Assembly: GCF_009497775.1 (NCBI RefSeq)
Contig: NZ_CP031012.1
Span: forward strand, 1,798,001-1,862,000
Direction: 5' to 3'
Origin: Alcaligenes faecalis
GTDB lineage: Bacteria > Pseudomonadota > Gammaproteobacteria > Burkholderiales > Burkholderiaceae_B
Length of the DNA stretch: 64,000 bases
Shown here: one piece after another, positions 42,529-51,595 of the stretch
Position numbering within the stretch: the stretch's first letter is position 1
Layout: every line of letters starts with the position of its first letter
Program-made: the position numbers and the translations under genes
Notes under the pieces: model-generated
Database searches by the model: none
What the model was told of the DNA's origin: nothing
What the model saw: only the letters and a program-made list of their open reading frames with translations

Positions 42529-42642
42529 GTGACTCATTTGCACGTGCTATCGCTAGGCCTACTAGCCCTGACATCCGGTCGGGGTCCGTACGCCTGTGTG
42601 TGCGAATGGTCCTATCCTGGTTTCCCCAGACCCCGACTGTAG
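42529..42642 (+). CDS. Leucine leader peptide (leuL-like attenuator peptide)
   Basis: A 37-codon frame from a GTG reads VTHLHVLSLGLLAL near the start. Seven of its first 14 residues, counting TTG and CTG, are Leu or in the Leu block, and four are the rare codon CTA (CTA-TCG-CTA-GGC-CTA-CTA), as in E. coli leuL. It ends at TAG (42640-42642), 55 bases before leuA. Stalling at CTA codons when Leu-tRNA is short would change the folding of the stems that follow. The GTG lacks a strong ribosome site, so the exact start is not certain. Confidence 0.7.
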   Translation: MTHLHVLSLGLLALTSGRGPYACVCEWSYPGFPRPRL

Positions 42643-42683
42643 CCAGCTCCTTGGAGTAGGGAAGCCAGGTATGTCATTCCCTA
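42578..42683 (+). promoter_or_regulatory. Attenuator stems of the leuA leader
   Basis: GTCGGGGTC (42578-42586) and GACCCCGAC (42629-42637) form a perfect 9-bp stem inside the leader-peptide frame just after the CTA codons. A second stem, TAGGGAA (42657-42663) with TTCCCTA (42677-42683), ends six bases before the leuA ribosome site. No U-tract follows, so control may be translational or Rho-dependent rather than classical termination. Confidence 0.55.
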
Positions 42684-42697
42684 TATTCGAGGTTCTC

Positions 42698-44368
42698 ATG
42701 CTGACTGATCCTTCCCACAAATACCGTCCCTTTCCTGTCGTCAACTTGCCTGATCGCCAGTGGCCACAACGTACCCTGAACAAGGCGCCCGTGTGGTTGT
42801 CTACCGATTTGCGAGACGGCAACCAGGCCCTGTTCGAGCCCATGAATCGCGACCGCAAATTGCGCCTGTTTCAGGAGCTGGTCCGCATTGGTTTCAAGGA
42901 AATCGAGGTGGGTTTTCCGTCTGCCTCGCAAACAGATTTTGATATCGTCCGCCAGCTGATTGACGAGGGCATGATCCCGAACGACGTCACGCCCATGGTC
43001 ATCACCCAGCTGCGAGAGGATCTGATTGAAACCACGGTACGCAGCGTAGCGGGGGCGCGTCGTGTGATTGTGCATTTCTACAATGCCATCGCACCTGCAT
43101 TTCGTGAAATTGTCTTTGGTATGGAAGTGCCGCAAATCATTGAAATGGTGCGGCACCATGTGGAACTGTTCAAGCGCCTGACCGCCCAGCACCCGGAAAC
43201 GGAGTGGGTGTTGCAGTACTCGCCTGAAACCTTTTGCATGGCGGAACTGGATGTGTCGCTGGCTGTCTGCAATGCGGCCATTGATGCCTGGGATGCAGGT
43301 TCAGCTCGGCCCATGATCATCAATCTGCCCACCACGGTGGAAGTGACGACCGCGAACGTCTTTGCCGATCAGATTGAATGGATGGATCGCCATCTGGATA
43401 GACGCGAACATATCGTCCTGTCGGTACACCCGCATAACGACCGTGGCACAGGCGTTGCTTGCGCCGAACAAGCCATGCTGGCTGGAGCACAACGTGTCGA
43501 GGGCTGCTTATTCGGCAATGGCGAGCGCAGTGGCAATCTGGATGTGGTGACCTTGGCTCTGAATCTGTATACCCAGGGTATTTCTCCGAACCTGGATTTC
43601 TCCGACATTTCAGCAGTAGCCCGTATCGCGGAAGAGGCGACTTCCTTGCCGATCCACCCGCGTCATCCCTATGTGGGCGATCTGGTCTTTACCGCTTTTT
43701 CCGGTTCCCATCAGGACGCGATTGCCAAGGGCTTCGCGGTGCAGAAAGAAGACGCCCCGTGGCGTGTGCCGTATCTGCCGGTTGATCCCAAGGATTTGGG
43801 CCGTACTTACGACAGTATCGTGCGTGTTAACAGCCAGTCCGGCAAAGGCGGCATCGCTTTTCTGCTGCAACGCGATTACGGCATTGTGATGCCTCGACGT
43901 ATGCAAGTGGAGTTCAGTGCCATTGTTCAGCAGATAGCCGATTCCAGCGAAACGGAGTTGAACAGTCAGCAGATCTGGGAGCTGTTTGAAACCACCTATC
44001 TGCAAGCCAATCAGCGCCAAGGCAACACAAGCTACCGTACGCATCGTCTGTTCGATGAGGTGCAAGGGCAGCAGGGCATAGAGCTGCAATGCGTCAATGC
44101 CAATGGCCAGACTGAAATCTATACCGGAACAGGCAATGGCCCGATTGCGGCGACGGTGGCAGCCTTGAATCTGCCTTTGCGTATCGACAGCTACGAGGAA
44201 CGTAGCCTGGGTTCTGGTGCAGACGCCTGCGCAATGGCGATTGTGGAAGCGGTCATGCCGGGTGTGCCTGGATCGAAATTTGGCGTGGGCAAGCACGCGA
44301 ATATCATTACGGCCAGTGTGATGGCGGTGATGAATGCGGCGGCGCGTTTCGAGGAGGTGGAGGCATAA
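42698..44368 (+). CDS. leuA: 2-Isopropylmalate synthase (long form, LeuA2)
   Basis: 556 residues from ATG 42698 after CGAGG. The DRE-TIM barrel (about 30-300) has STDLRDGNQAL (catalytic Arg/Asp) and HPHNDRGTG; the C-terminal leucine-binding regulatory domain follows (about 430-550). It condenses acetyl-CoA with 2-oxoisovalerate, the first step of leucine synthesis, and should be inhibited by leucine. The length fits the type found in Bordetella and actinobacteria. It is transcribed behind a leucine leader peptide and has no other leu genes nearby. Confidence 0.95.
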   Translation: MLTDPSHKYRPFPVVNLPDRQWPQRTLNKAPVWLSTDLRDGNQALFEPMNRDRKLRLFQELVRIGFKEIEVGFPSASQTDFDIVRQLIDEGMIPNDVTPMVITQLREDLIETTVRSVAGARRVIVHFYNAIAPAFREIVFGMEVPQIIEMVRHHVELFKRLTAQHPETEWVLQYSPETFCMAELDVSLAVCNAAIDAWDAGSARPMIINLPTTVEVTTANVFADQIEWMDRHLDRREHIVLSVHPHNDRGTGVACAEQAMLAGAQRVEGCLFGNGERSGNLDVVTLALNLYTQGISPNLDFSDISAVARIAEEATSLPIHPRHPYVGDLVFTAFSGSHQDAIAKGFAVQKEDAPWRVPYLPVDPKDLGRTYDSIVRVNSQSGKGGIAFLLQRDYGIVMPRRMQVEFSAIVQQIADSSETELNSQQIWELFETTYLQANQRQGNTSYRTHRLFDEVQGQQGIELQCVNANGQTEIYTGTGNGPIAATVAALNLPLRIDSYEERSLGSGADACAMAIVEAVMPGVPGSKFGVGKHANIITASVMAVMNAAARFEEVEA

Positions 44369-44562
44369 GCAACTATCAAGCTGCGGTGGGCCGCGCTAGC
44401 TTCTGTGTGTAATACAACGGCGCGGACCACCTTTGACGGGTAAGTGGCTCTGAGTCAGGGGCGACTCTGCTTGAAGAATGCTTCACATAGCGAGCGGATA
44501 AAACCGCATTCACGTCCCTGGCTTACGAAAAACGGACACGCTTTACATTCAAGTAAATGCGA

Positions 44563-45033
44563 TCAAGCAGGCAGTTCGTCTTTTTGATCAACATTCTTGT
44601 CTGTGGGCAGGTCTAGATTCACCACCTGGCTTAACCAGCGTGCCACCACCTTCAGTTCATTCTCCGTAAAGCCGTCGGATAGTTGCTGATTCAAGTCCTG
44701 CAACGTTGATTTGGCCTTGATGCTGGCTTCCTCACCAGCCGGAGTCAGCGTCAGGCAAATCTTGCGCGTATCCACATCATCCGTCAGGCGTTGAATCAGG
44801 CCTGCTGCCTGCATGCGCTTGGATAGCCCGGTAATCGCAGCCGGAGCCACTTGCAAGGCACTGGCCGCTTCCCCCACCGTGACAGAGCCTTGAGAGCGAA
44901 TCAAGAACAACATGCCAACCTGAGCCGCGCTGATATCTGTCCAGGCCGAAGGCTGCTTCTGAATCCAGCGCTGCAAAGCCTTGTGGGCGTGGTTCAACAA
45001 AAAGACAAAACGTGGCTGTGATTTCTGGCTCAT
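44563..45033 (-). CDS. MarR-family regulator
   Basis: 156 residues with a winged HTH in the middle (QVAPAAITGLSKRMQAAGLIQRL, then DTRKICLTLTPAGEEA). The N- and C-terminal helices form the dimer interface. It is encoded 33 bp downstream of an alpha/beta hydrolase gene on the same strand, so it is likely co-transcribed and represses that pair through the GTTAA palindrome at 45960. Confidence 0.87.
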   Translation of the reverse strand: MSQKSQPRFVFLLNHAHKALQRWIQKQPSAWTDISAAQVGMLFLIRSQGSVTVGEAASALQVAPAAITGLSKRMQAAGLIQRLTDDVDTRKICLTLTPAGEEASIKAKSTLQDLNQQLSDGFTENELKVVARWLSQVVNLDLPTDKNVDQKDELPA

Positions 45034-45066
45034 TTTGGCGACGGCTGGAGGGGTTTGGGTTAGGCC

Positions 45067-45942
45067 TTACGGGTTTGATGCGGGGCCGGATTCGCTTTGT
45101 GCGATCAGCCAGTCAATCACTATAGGCCAAAGTGCCTCGGCATTGCGTTTACGAAAGAAGCCCATGTGCCCAATATGCGCCAAACCCAGTTTTTTATGCT
45201 CCAGTTGCAGCCTTTCTATAGGGGCCTTGCTCAGTGGTTCCAGCAGCCGGGAAATAGCCCGCGGATTGGCCCAGGGATCATCATCAAAACCCAGAACCAG
45301 CAAGGGAATACCGACCTGGCCAGCGCGTTTTTTTGCATCCAGCTGCGGGTCGTCATAAAAGTAATGGGGCTTTTTTGTCCAGCGGCTCCATTGCTGCATG
45401 ACGCCACGCGGAAGGTCCTCGCCAAAGCCCAAACGCCGAGTCGGCATATAACCGCAAAGACCGCAAAGCACGGGAGTAAACACTCGCATGATCAAGCCCA
45501 CCCGAAAGCGCTCCATGGGCTTTTCGATCAAAGCGGTGATCCCCGCATGAGATGCAATCATGACGGCCGCTTTCACGGAACGCGTCGCGGGAGAGATAGC
45601 AATCGCATGCCCACCAACGCTATGGCCAATGGCCAAAATGGGCAGACCTTCAAAATGATGGGTAAGCCAATCCGTGACGTAAACCGCATCTTCCAGCATC
45701 CAGTCGGACATGGAGACATCGCATTGCCGAATGTCCTTCTGACGAGATTGGCCTATGCCCCGGTAGTCGTAGCTCAGAACAATGAAACCCAGGCTGTTCA
45801 GGTGCTCTGCAAAAGGACGATAGAAGTCCTGCGGAACGGCTGTGGCGGGGTGGATGATGATGCTCGCTTTGGCATCAGCAGCAGGCCATAAGGTTGCACT
45901 GATCGGGTCCTTGCCAGCCTGCTGAATCGTCACCTGTTGCAT
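45067..45942 (-). CDS. Alpha/beta hydrolase
   Basis: 291 residues. FIVLSYDYRGIGQSR, nucleophile elbow GHSVGG with Ser, and the C-terminal LAHIGHMGFF with His supply a complete catalytic fold; the acid is probably in GFDDDPWA. It acts on an ester, thioester or amide of unknown nature. Upstream lies a MarR-type operator; downstream, the MarR gene itself. Not part of the cat operon, which begins beyond the divergent LysR gene. Confidence 0.85.
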   Translation of the reverse strand: MQQVTIQQAGKDPISATLWPAADAKASIIIHPATAVPQDFYRPFAEHLNSLGFIVLSYDYRGIGQSRQKDIRQCDVSMSDWMLEDAVYVTDWLTHHFEGLPILAIGHSVGGHAIAISPATRSVKAAVMIASHAGITALIEKPMERFRVGLIMRVFTPVLCGLCGYMPTRRLGFGEDLPRGVMQQWSRWTKKPHYFYDDPQLDAKKRAGQVGIPLLVLGFDDDPWANPRAISRLLEPLSKAPIERLQLEHKKLGLAHIGHMGFFRKRNAEALWPIVIDWLIAQSESGPASNP

Positions 45943-45959
45943 GCTTGTCTCTGATTTTA

Positions 45960-45973
45960 GTTAATGTGTTAAC
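45960..45973. promoter_or_regulatory. Probable MarR operator
   Basis: GTTAATGTGTTAAC is a perfect inverted repeat (GTTAA-TGTG-TTAAC), 18 bases before the hydrolase start. The size and position suit autorepression by the MarR protein at 44563-45033. Confidence 0.6.
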
Positions 45974-46050
45974 GATATTAGAGTGGCTTCAGAAGTGAGT
46001 CAATCCTGTCTCAAAGAGGGAAGGGGATGGCCAGTGGCGGCACCCAGGAC

Positions 46051-46923
46051 TTACATCTCTGCGACCAAGCCCTTGATCGCCTCTATATACCAGGCCTGAT
46101 CATTAATCCTGTGCGTCAAAATAATCGGTGAAGTCGCCTGTGGCTCTTCTATCAAGCGATAGTGCAGATCGTTGCGCAGGCGCGCCGAGGTAGGGATCAG
46201 GCACAATCCGGAATCGGCCGCCACCAGGCCCAAGGCCGCTTGAATTTCCCCGGCCTCATAGACTTCTGCCGGGCGCACGCTGTGATCGTGCAGCAGATGC
46301 AGAACGTGGTCTGCAAAGCTGGGTCGGGGCTCTTTGGGATACACAATCAGTTTTTGCCCCTGTACCTTTTTCAAGCTTATAGGTTCATCCGAATCTGCTA
46401 AATCCGAGCTGGGTGGAAGTGCCAAAGCCAGCTGTTCTTCCCGCAGCACTGTTCTTTGCACCGACGCATCATTCAGCCGTATCCGCCCAAAGCCCACATC
46501 AATCCGTCCCGACTTCAAGGCCTCCAACTGCTGCATGGAGGTCAGTTCCACCGTTTGCATATCCACTTCCGGATACTGATGTCTTAGCTTGCGCATCAAG
46601 GCGGGCAGGCCGCCATACAGAGTAGAAGCCACAAAGCCTATCGACAGGGTTTGTCGTTGATGTAGCCCGATCTGCCGTGTCGTATGCACCAGCTGATCCA
46701 CCCGGCTCAATATCTGCAAGGCCTGCTCATAAAACACCCGTCCGGCTTCCGTCAGCCTCAAGGGGCGGTTATTGCGTAGCAGCAGTGTGACGCCCAGCTC
46801 CTCTTCCAGCAATTGGATCTGTCGGCTAAGCGGGGGCTGGGCCATATGCAGGCGTTCGGATGCCCGCGTGAAGTTGCGGGTTTCGGCAACGGCCACAAAA
46901 TATTTGAGCTGACGTAGATCCAT
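46051..46923 (-). CDS. catR: LysR-type regulator of the catechol operon (CatR/BenM-like)
   Basis: 290 residues. The N-terminal HTH reads MDLRQLKYFVAVAETRNFTRASERLHMAQPPLS-like, the CatR/CatM/BenM fingerprint; the effector domain with IGFVASTLYGGLPALMR is the muconate-binding type. It should activate catB and the following genes when cis,cis-muconate is present. Divergent from catB across 143 bp that holds an exact ATAC-N7-GTAT site. Confidence 0.92.
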   Translation of the reverse strand: MDLRQLKYFVAVAETRNFTRASERLHMAQPPLSRQIQLLEEELGVTLLLRNNRPLRLTEAGRVFYEQALQILSRVDQLVHTTRQIGLHQRQTLSIGFVASTLYGGLPALMRKLRHQYPEVDMQTVELTSMQQLEALKSGRIDVGFGRIRLNDASVQRTVLREEQLALALPPSSDLADSDEPISLKKVQGQKLIVYPKEPRPSFADHVLHLLHDHSVRPAEVYEAGEIQAALGLVAADSGLCLIPTSARLRNDLHYRLIEEPQATSPIILTHRINDQAWYIEAIKGLVAEM

Positions 46924-46994
46924 AAGGGAAAACCATACCTAGTCTGAATTGATGGTGTTTAGTTTCTTGATTTTTAATATTTATATCAGAAACT

Positions 46995-47009
46995 ATACTC
47001 TTAAGGTAT
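46995..47009. promoter_or_regulatory. CatM/BenM-type operator (ATAC-N7-GTAT)
   Basis: ATAC (46995-46998), seven bases TCTTAAG and GTAT (47006-47009) match the CatM/BenM consensus exactly, in the larger palindrome CTATACTCTTAAGGTATAG. It lies 58 bp before the catB start and 71 bp before catR, so it can serve both. Confidence 0.8.
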
Positions 47010-47066
47010 AGAACTAGACCTATTTAGTCTTGGAAATAACAGGCCTGATTCGTGTTCAATCAAGCC

Positions 47067-48242
47067 ATGGAACACACGCGATCTTCTCAACTTTTAGCAG
47101 CTCCGGCCCTGATCGAACGGGTGGAGACTTTGCTGCTGGATCTGCCTACGATCCGTCCTCATCAATTGGCGATGACGACCATGCAAGGCCAGACTCTGAT
47201 GCTGGTGCGCTTGTACTGTTCGGACGGTACGGTGGGTGTCGGCGAGGGCACGACCATTGGTGGTCTGGCCTACGGCGCCGAGTCGCCCGAAGGCATGAAG
47301 CTGGCCATCGACACCTATTTCACTCCCTTGCTGCTGGGCGCCAATGCCAATGCTGTGCCTGCCATCATGGCCCGCTTGAACACGGCGATTCAGGATAACC
47401 GTTTTGCCAAGAGTGCGGTGGAAACGGCGCTGTTTGATGCCTTGGGCAAGCGCACGGGTCTGCCGGTTTCGCACCTGCTGGGTGGTCGCATGCGCGACAG
47501 CCTGCCGGTGGCCTGGACACTGGCCTCGGGTGACACCGCCAAGGATATTGATGAAGCCGAGCGCATGCTGGCGCAGGCTCGTCACCGTATTTTCAAACTG
47601 AAGATTGGTCGCCGCCCGGTAAAGGACGATGTGGCACACGTGGCGGCCATCAAGAAGGCCTTGGGCGACCGCGCCGAAGTGCGTGTGGACGTGAACATGG
47701 CCTGGAGCCCCTTGCAGGCTCAGCATGGTCTGGCGGGTCTGGTGGATGCAGGTTGCTCCCTGGTAGAGCAGCCGGTACGACGCGCCGATGCGCTGGCTGA
47801 CCTGAAAGGTCGCTTCCCGATTGCCCTGATGGCTGATGAATCCCTGACAGGTCCGGCCTCTGCCTTTGCGCTGGCCCGTGACTGTGCTGCCGATGTGTTC
47901 GCCATCAAGATTGAACAGTCCGGTGGTTTGCGTGCGGGCTTGCAAGTGGCCGCCGTGGCCGAAGCGGCCGGAATTGAGTTGTATGGCGGCACCATGCTGG
48001 AAGGCGCGATCGGTACGATTGCCGCTGCCCATGTGTTTGCCACGGTGAACCAGTTGCAGTGGGGCACCGAACTGTTCGGGCCCTTGCTCTTGACCGAGGA
48101 AATCCTGGCAGAGCCGTTGAATTACAGCAATTTTGAATTACAGATACCTCAAGGGCCGGGTTTGGGTATCGTACTGGACGAGGATCGTGTCCAGTATTTC
48201 CGCCGCGACAGGACACAAATCAGTGTTGGCTCGGCTGCCTAG
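47067..48242 (+). CDS. catB: Muconate cycloisomerase
   Basis: 391 residues from ATG 47067; a GTG five codons earlier is possible. Enolase-superfamily barrel with FKLKIG (Lys177, Lys179), metal ligands in VDVNMAW (Asp208), VEQPV (Glu234) and MADESL (Asp257). It cyclises cis,cis-muconate to muconolactone. First gene of the cat run, divergent from catR. Confidence 0.95.
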   Translation: MEHTRSSQLLAAPALIERVETLLLDLPTIRPHQLAMTTMQGQTLMLVRLYCSDGTVGVGEGTTIGGLAYGAESPEGMKLAIDTYFTPLLLGANANAVPAIMARLNTAIQDNRFAKSAVETALFDALGKRTGLPVSHLLGGRMRDSLPVAWTLASGDTAKDIDEAERMLAQARHRIFKLKIGRRPVKDDVAHVAAIKKALGDRAEVRVDVNMAWSPLQAQHGLAGLVDAGCSLVEQPVRRADALADLKGRFPIALMADESLTGPASAFALARDCAADVFAIKIEQSGGLRAGLQVAAVAEAAGIELYGGTMLEGAIGTIAAAHVFATVNQLQWGTELFGPLLLTEEILAEPLNYSNFELQIPQGPGLGIVLDEDRVQYFRRDRTQISVGSAA

Positions 48243-48310
48243 GCGCAATAAGAAGCCAGTCGTAGCGGCTTTGCTTGGAACACTTTTTTCAGGATATTAG
48301 GAGACACAGA

Positions 48311-49246
48311 ATGAGCGTTAAGATTTTTGATACCCCCGATGTACAAGACTTCCTGCGTTTGGCTTCCGGCCTGGATCAGCCTGGTGGCAATCCACGCGTC
48401 AAGCAGATCATGTACCGCATCATCAGCGATCTGTTCAAGACCATTGAAGATCTGGAAATCACCAACGATGAGTACTGGGCAGCCGTGGCTTACCTGAACC
48501 GTCTGGGTACGGCCAGCGAAGCCGGTTTGCTTTCTCCCGGTCTGGGCTTTGACCGTTTCCTGGACATGCGCATGGACGCCATGGACAAGGAACTGGGTCT
48601 GGACAACGGGACTCCACGTACCATTGAAGGTCCTTTGTACGTATCGGGCGCTCCTGTTGCGCAAGGTTTTGTTCGCCTGGATGATGGTTCCGATACCGCT
48701 GGCGAAACCCTGATCATGCACGGTGTCGTGGCTGGTGCGGACGGCAAGCCTATCGCGGGTGCTCAGGTTGAAGTCTGGCACGCCAATACCAAAGGCTTTT
48801 ATTCGCACTTTGACCCCACCGGCGAGCAACAGCCCTTCAATATGCGCCGCACCATCATTACCGATGAGAACGGTCGCTACAAGTTCCAGAGCATTGTGCC
48901 CAAGGGCTACGGCTGTCCTCCGGATGGTCCTACCCAAGGCCTGCTGAACGAGCTGGGTCGCCACGGTAACCGTCCTGCGCACATTCACTTCTTTGTGACG
49001 GCTCCCGGCCACCGCAAACTGACCACGCAGATCAATATCGACGGCGATCCGCTGGTGTACGACGACTTCGCCTACGCCACTCGCGACGGTCTGGTGCCAC
49101 CACTGACCGAGCATACCGATCCTGCCCGTATCGCTGCTGAAAACCTGGATGGTCCTTTTGCAGAGATCGTGTTTGATATTTCCTTGACCCCCTTGGTCGA
49201 TGGCAAGGACAACCAGATCGTGAATCGTCCACGTCTGGCTGCCTAA
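48311..49246 (+). CDS. catA: Catechol 1,2-dioxygenase
   Basis: 311 residues from ATG 48311 after AGGAG. With that start the Fe(III) ligands fall at Tyr164, Tyr200, His224 and His226 (PAHIHFF), as in Pseudomonas CatA, which supports both identity and start. It cleaves catechol between the hydroxyl groups to cis,cis-muconate. Lies 68 bp after catB. Confidence 0.97.
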   Translation: MSVKIFDTPDVQDFLRLASGLDQPGGNPRVKQIMYRIISDLFKTIEDLEITNDEYWAAVAYLNRLGTASEAGLLSPGLGFDRFLDMRMDAMDKELGLDNGTPRTIEGPLYVSGAPVAQGFVRLDDGSDTAGETLIMHGVVAGADGKPIAGAQVEVWHANTKGFYSHFDPTGEQQPFNMRRTIITDENGRYKFQSIVPKGYGCPPDGPTQGLLNELGRHGNRPAHIHFFVTAPGHRKLTTQINIDGDPLVYDDFAYATRDGLVPPLTEHTDPARIAAENLDGPFAEIVFDISLTPLVDGKDNQIVNRPRLAA

Positions 49247-49371
49247 GTCCTGATTCAGTCCAGCGCCTGTGTTTGCCTAGTCAAACCAGGCCCTGGGCTG
49301 ACTTGTTTTTGCTGTGCCTGACGTAAGGGCCAAGCCCATCCGTAGCGTCAGTGCTTTATACGGAGAACGGA

Positions 49372-50067
49372 GTGATCGATAAACAGGTAAGCAGTGTTGC
49401 ACAGGCTTTGCATGATGTGCAGGACGGCGCCACGATTCTGGTCGGTGGTTTTGGAACGGCTGGCATACCCACGGAGTTGATCGACGGTCTGATCGAGCAA
49501 GGCGCTCGTGACCTGACCATCGTCAACAACAACGCGGGTAATGGCGATGTGGGGCTGGCGGCTTTGCTTAAAACGGGCCGGGTACGCAAGATTATTTGCA
49601 GCTTCCCCCGTCAGGCTGATTCCTGGGTATTTGATGACTTGTATCGCAGCGGCAAGATCGAGCTGGAGTTGGTGCCACAAGGCAATCTGGCCGAACGATT
49701 GCGCGCCGCCGGTGCGGGTATCGGTGGCTTTTTCTGCCCCACAGGCTATGGCACAGAACTGGCCAAGGGCAAGGAAACACGTTTGATCAATGGTCGCTGG
49801 CATGTCTATGAAGAGCCCATTCATGGAGATGTCGCCCTGATCAAGGCCGAGCGGGGGGACCGTTGGGGGAATTTGACCTACCGCATGGCGGCGCGCAACT
49901 TTGGTCCGGTCATGGCGACCGCGGCTCGCACCACCATTGCCAGTGTGTTTGAACTGGCGGAACTGGGTCAACTGGACCCTGAAACCATTGTGACGCCCGG
50001 CATTCACGTGCGCCGCGTCGTGGTGGTGCCACGCAGTCGCACAGAAGCAGGTGGGTTCAAGGCATGA
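49372..50067 (+). CDS. catI: 3-Oxoadipate CoA-transferase, subunit A
   Basis: 231 residues from a GTG at 49372, six bases after GGAG; a GTG seven codons earlier is less likely because the Ile-Asp-Lys that follows matches the usual PcaI start. IMVGGFGTAG-type and NNAGNGDVGLAALL, then CSFPRQADSWVFDDL are the subunit A motifs. With subunit B it moves CoA from succinyl-CoA to 3-oxoadipate. Coupled to catJ. Confidence 0.92.
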   Translation: MIDKQVSSVAQALHDVQDGATILVGGFGTAGIPTELIDGLIEQGARDLTIVNNNAGNGDVGLAALLKTGRVRKIICSFPRQADSWVFDDLYRSGKIELELVPQGNLAERLRAAGAGIGGFFCPTGYGTELAKGKETRLINGRWHVYEEPIHGDVALIKAERGDRWGNLTYRMAARNFGPVMATAARTTIASVFELAELGQLDPETIVTPGIHVRRVVVVPRSRTEAGGFKA

Positions 50068-50093
50068 ACGGACAGAGCATGAAGGGGGACAGC

Positions 50094-50762
50094 ATGACGC
50101 TCAATTATCAGCGCCGCAGTAAAGACGAATTGGCGCAGCGCGTCGCCCAGGATATCCATGACGGCGCCTATGTGAATCTGGGTATTGGCATGCCAACCCT
50201 GGTGGCCAACCATTTGCCCGCCGGTGTGGAAGTGGTGCTGCACAGCGAGAACGGTATTCTGGGCATGGGCCCGGCACCGGCAGCTGGGCAGGAAGATTAC
50301 GATTTGATCAATGCAGGCAAGCAGGCGGTGACGCTGCTGCCCGGTGGTGCGTTTTTCCATCATGCCGACAGCTTTGGCATGATGCGTGGCGGCCATCTGG
50401 ATATTTGTGTGCTGGGCGCTTTTCAGGTGTCGGCTACCGGGGATCTGGCCAACTGGAGCACGGGTGAGCCCGGCGCGATTCCGGCGGTAGGCGGTGCCAT
50501 GGATCTGGCCATTGGCGCGAAACAGACCTGGGTCATGATGGATGTGCTGACCAAGCAAGGCGTCAGCAAGCTGGTTGAACAATGCAGCTACCCCTTGACC
50601 GGCCTGGCTTGCGTCAAGCGTGTGTATACCGATTTGGCGACCCTGGCTTGCACACCAGACGGTTTGCAGCTGATTGATCTGGTGCCCGGTTTGACCCATG
50701 AGGCACTGGAAGAAATGATTGGTTTGCCCATTGCCGCTGCCAAGCAGGGAGAGGGCCAATGA
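50094..50762 (+). CDS. catJ: 3-Oxoadipate CoA-transferase, subunit B
   Basis: 222 residues from ATG 50094 four bases after GGGGGA; an ATG at 50064 that overlaps catI is also open and would add ten residues. NLGIGMPTLVANHL and the catalytic Glu in HSENGILGMGP mark subunit B. GGHLDICVLGAFQVS follows. It forms the active transferase with catI, and its stop overlaps catD by four bases. Confidence 0.92.
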   Translation: MTLNYQRRSKDELAQRVAQDIHDGAYVNLGIGMPTLVANHLPAGVEVVLHSENGILGMGPAPAAGQEDYDLINAGKQAVTLLPGGAFFHHADSFGMMRGGHLDICVLGAFQVSATGDLANWSTGEPGAIPAVGGAMDLAIGAKQTWVMMDVLTKQGVSKLVEQCSYPLTGLACVKRVYTDLATLACTPDGLQLIDLVPGLTHEALEEMIGLPIAAAKQGEGQ

Positions 50763-51562
50763 CGGTCAGCCCCAGCGCCTTGAATACCGAACGGGGCATG
50801 TTCCGCGTCAGCGTGGAAGGTGATCCGCTGGCCCCGGCCCTGATTCTGAGCAACTCCCTGGGCACCACACAAGAGATGTGGGACCCGCAGGTGGAAGGCT
50901 TCGCCCAGTCCTATCGTCTGATTCGTTATGACACCCGTGGTCATGGCGGCAGCCCGGTCACTCCCGGCCCATACCGCTTCAAGGATTTGGGGCGTGATGT
51001 GCTGGCGATTCTGGATGCGCTGGATATTGAACGCGCTGCGTTTTGTGGCCTGTCCATGGGCGGCCACACTGGCTTGTGGTTGGGGGTGAATGCACCGGAG
51101 CGTTTGAACGCGCTGATCGTGTGCAATAGCGCGGCCAAGATTGGTACTGCCCAAGCCTGGCAGGAACGGGCCGACGCTTTGCGTCAAGGCGGTGCCGCCC
51201 AGATGCGTACCCTGGCGGACTCGGCGCCTTCGCGCTGGTTTGGTGAAGCCTTTATCCAGCAATCGCCCGAACTGGTCAAAGCCATGCAGGATAGTCTGGC
51301 CAAGCTGGACCCACTGGGTTACGCCGCCTGCTGCGATGCCTTGGCCGAGTCGGATTTGCGTGATCAGATCAGCCGTATTGCGGCACCAACCCTGCTGGTC
51401 GCTGGCGAGTGGGACCCGGTTACGACAGTTGCCGATGCTCAGGCCATGCAAGCCAGTATTCCTGGCTCCAAAGTGGCCGTCGTACCAGCCTCGCACCTGT
51501 CCAATCTGGAAGCGCCCGAAGCCTTCGAGCGCGCCGTACTGAATTTTTTAGCCCAGGCCTGA
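50759..51562 (+). CDS. catD: 3-Oxoadipate enol-lactonase
   Basis: 267 residues of the alpha/beta-hydrolase fold. The nucleophile elbow GLSMGG carries Ser; DTRGHGGSP and the C-terminal VVPASHLSNLEAPEAF with His complete the pattern of PcaD/CatD. It opens 3-oxoadipate enol-lactone, linking muconolactone isomerase to the CoA transferase. Its ATG overlaps the catJ stop (ATGA). Confidence 0.92.
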   Translation: MTVSPSALNTERGMFRVSVEGDPLAPALILSNSLGTTQEMWDPQVEGFAQSYRLIRYDTRGHGGSPVTPGPYRFKDLGRDVLAILDALDIERAAFCGLSMGGHTGLWLGVNAPERLNALIVCNSAAKIGTAQAWQERADALRQGGAAQMRTLADSAPSRWFGEAFIQQSPELVKAMQDSLAKLDPLGYAACCDALAESDLRDQISRIAAPTLLVAGEWDPVTTVADAQAMQASIPGSKVAVVPASHLSNLEAPEAFERAVLNFLAQA

Positions 51563-51595
51563 GTGCCCGAGCGCTTGTTTTTAGAAAGGAACACC

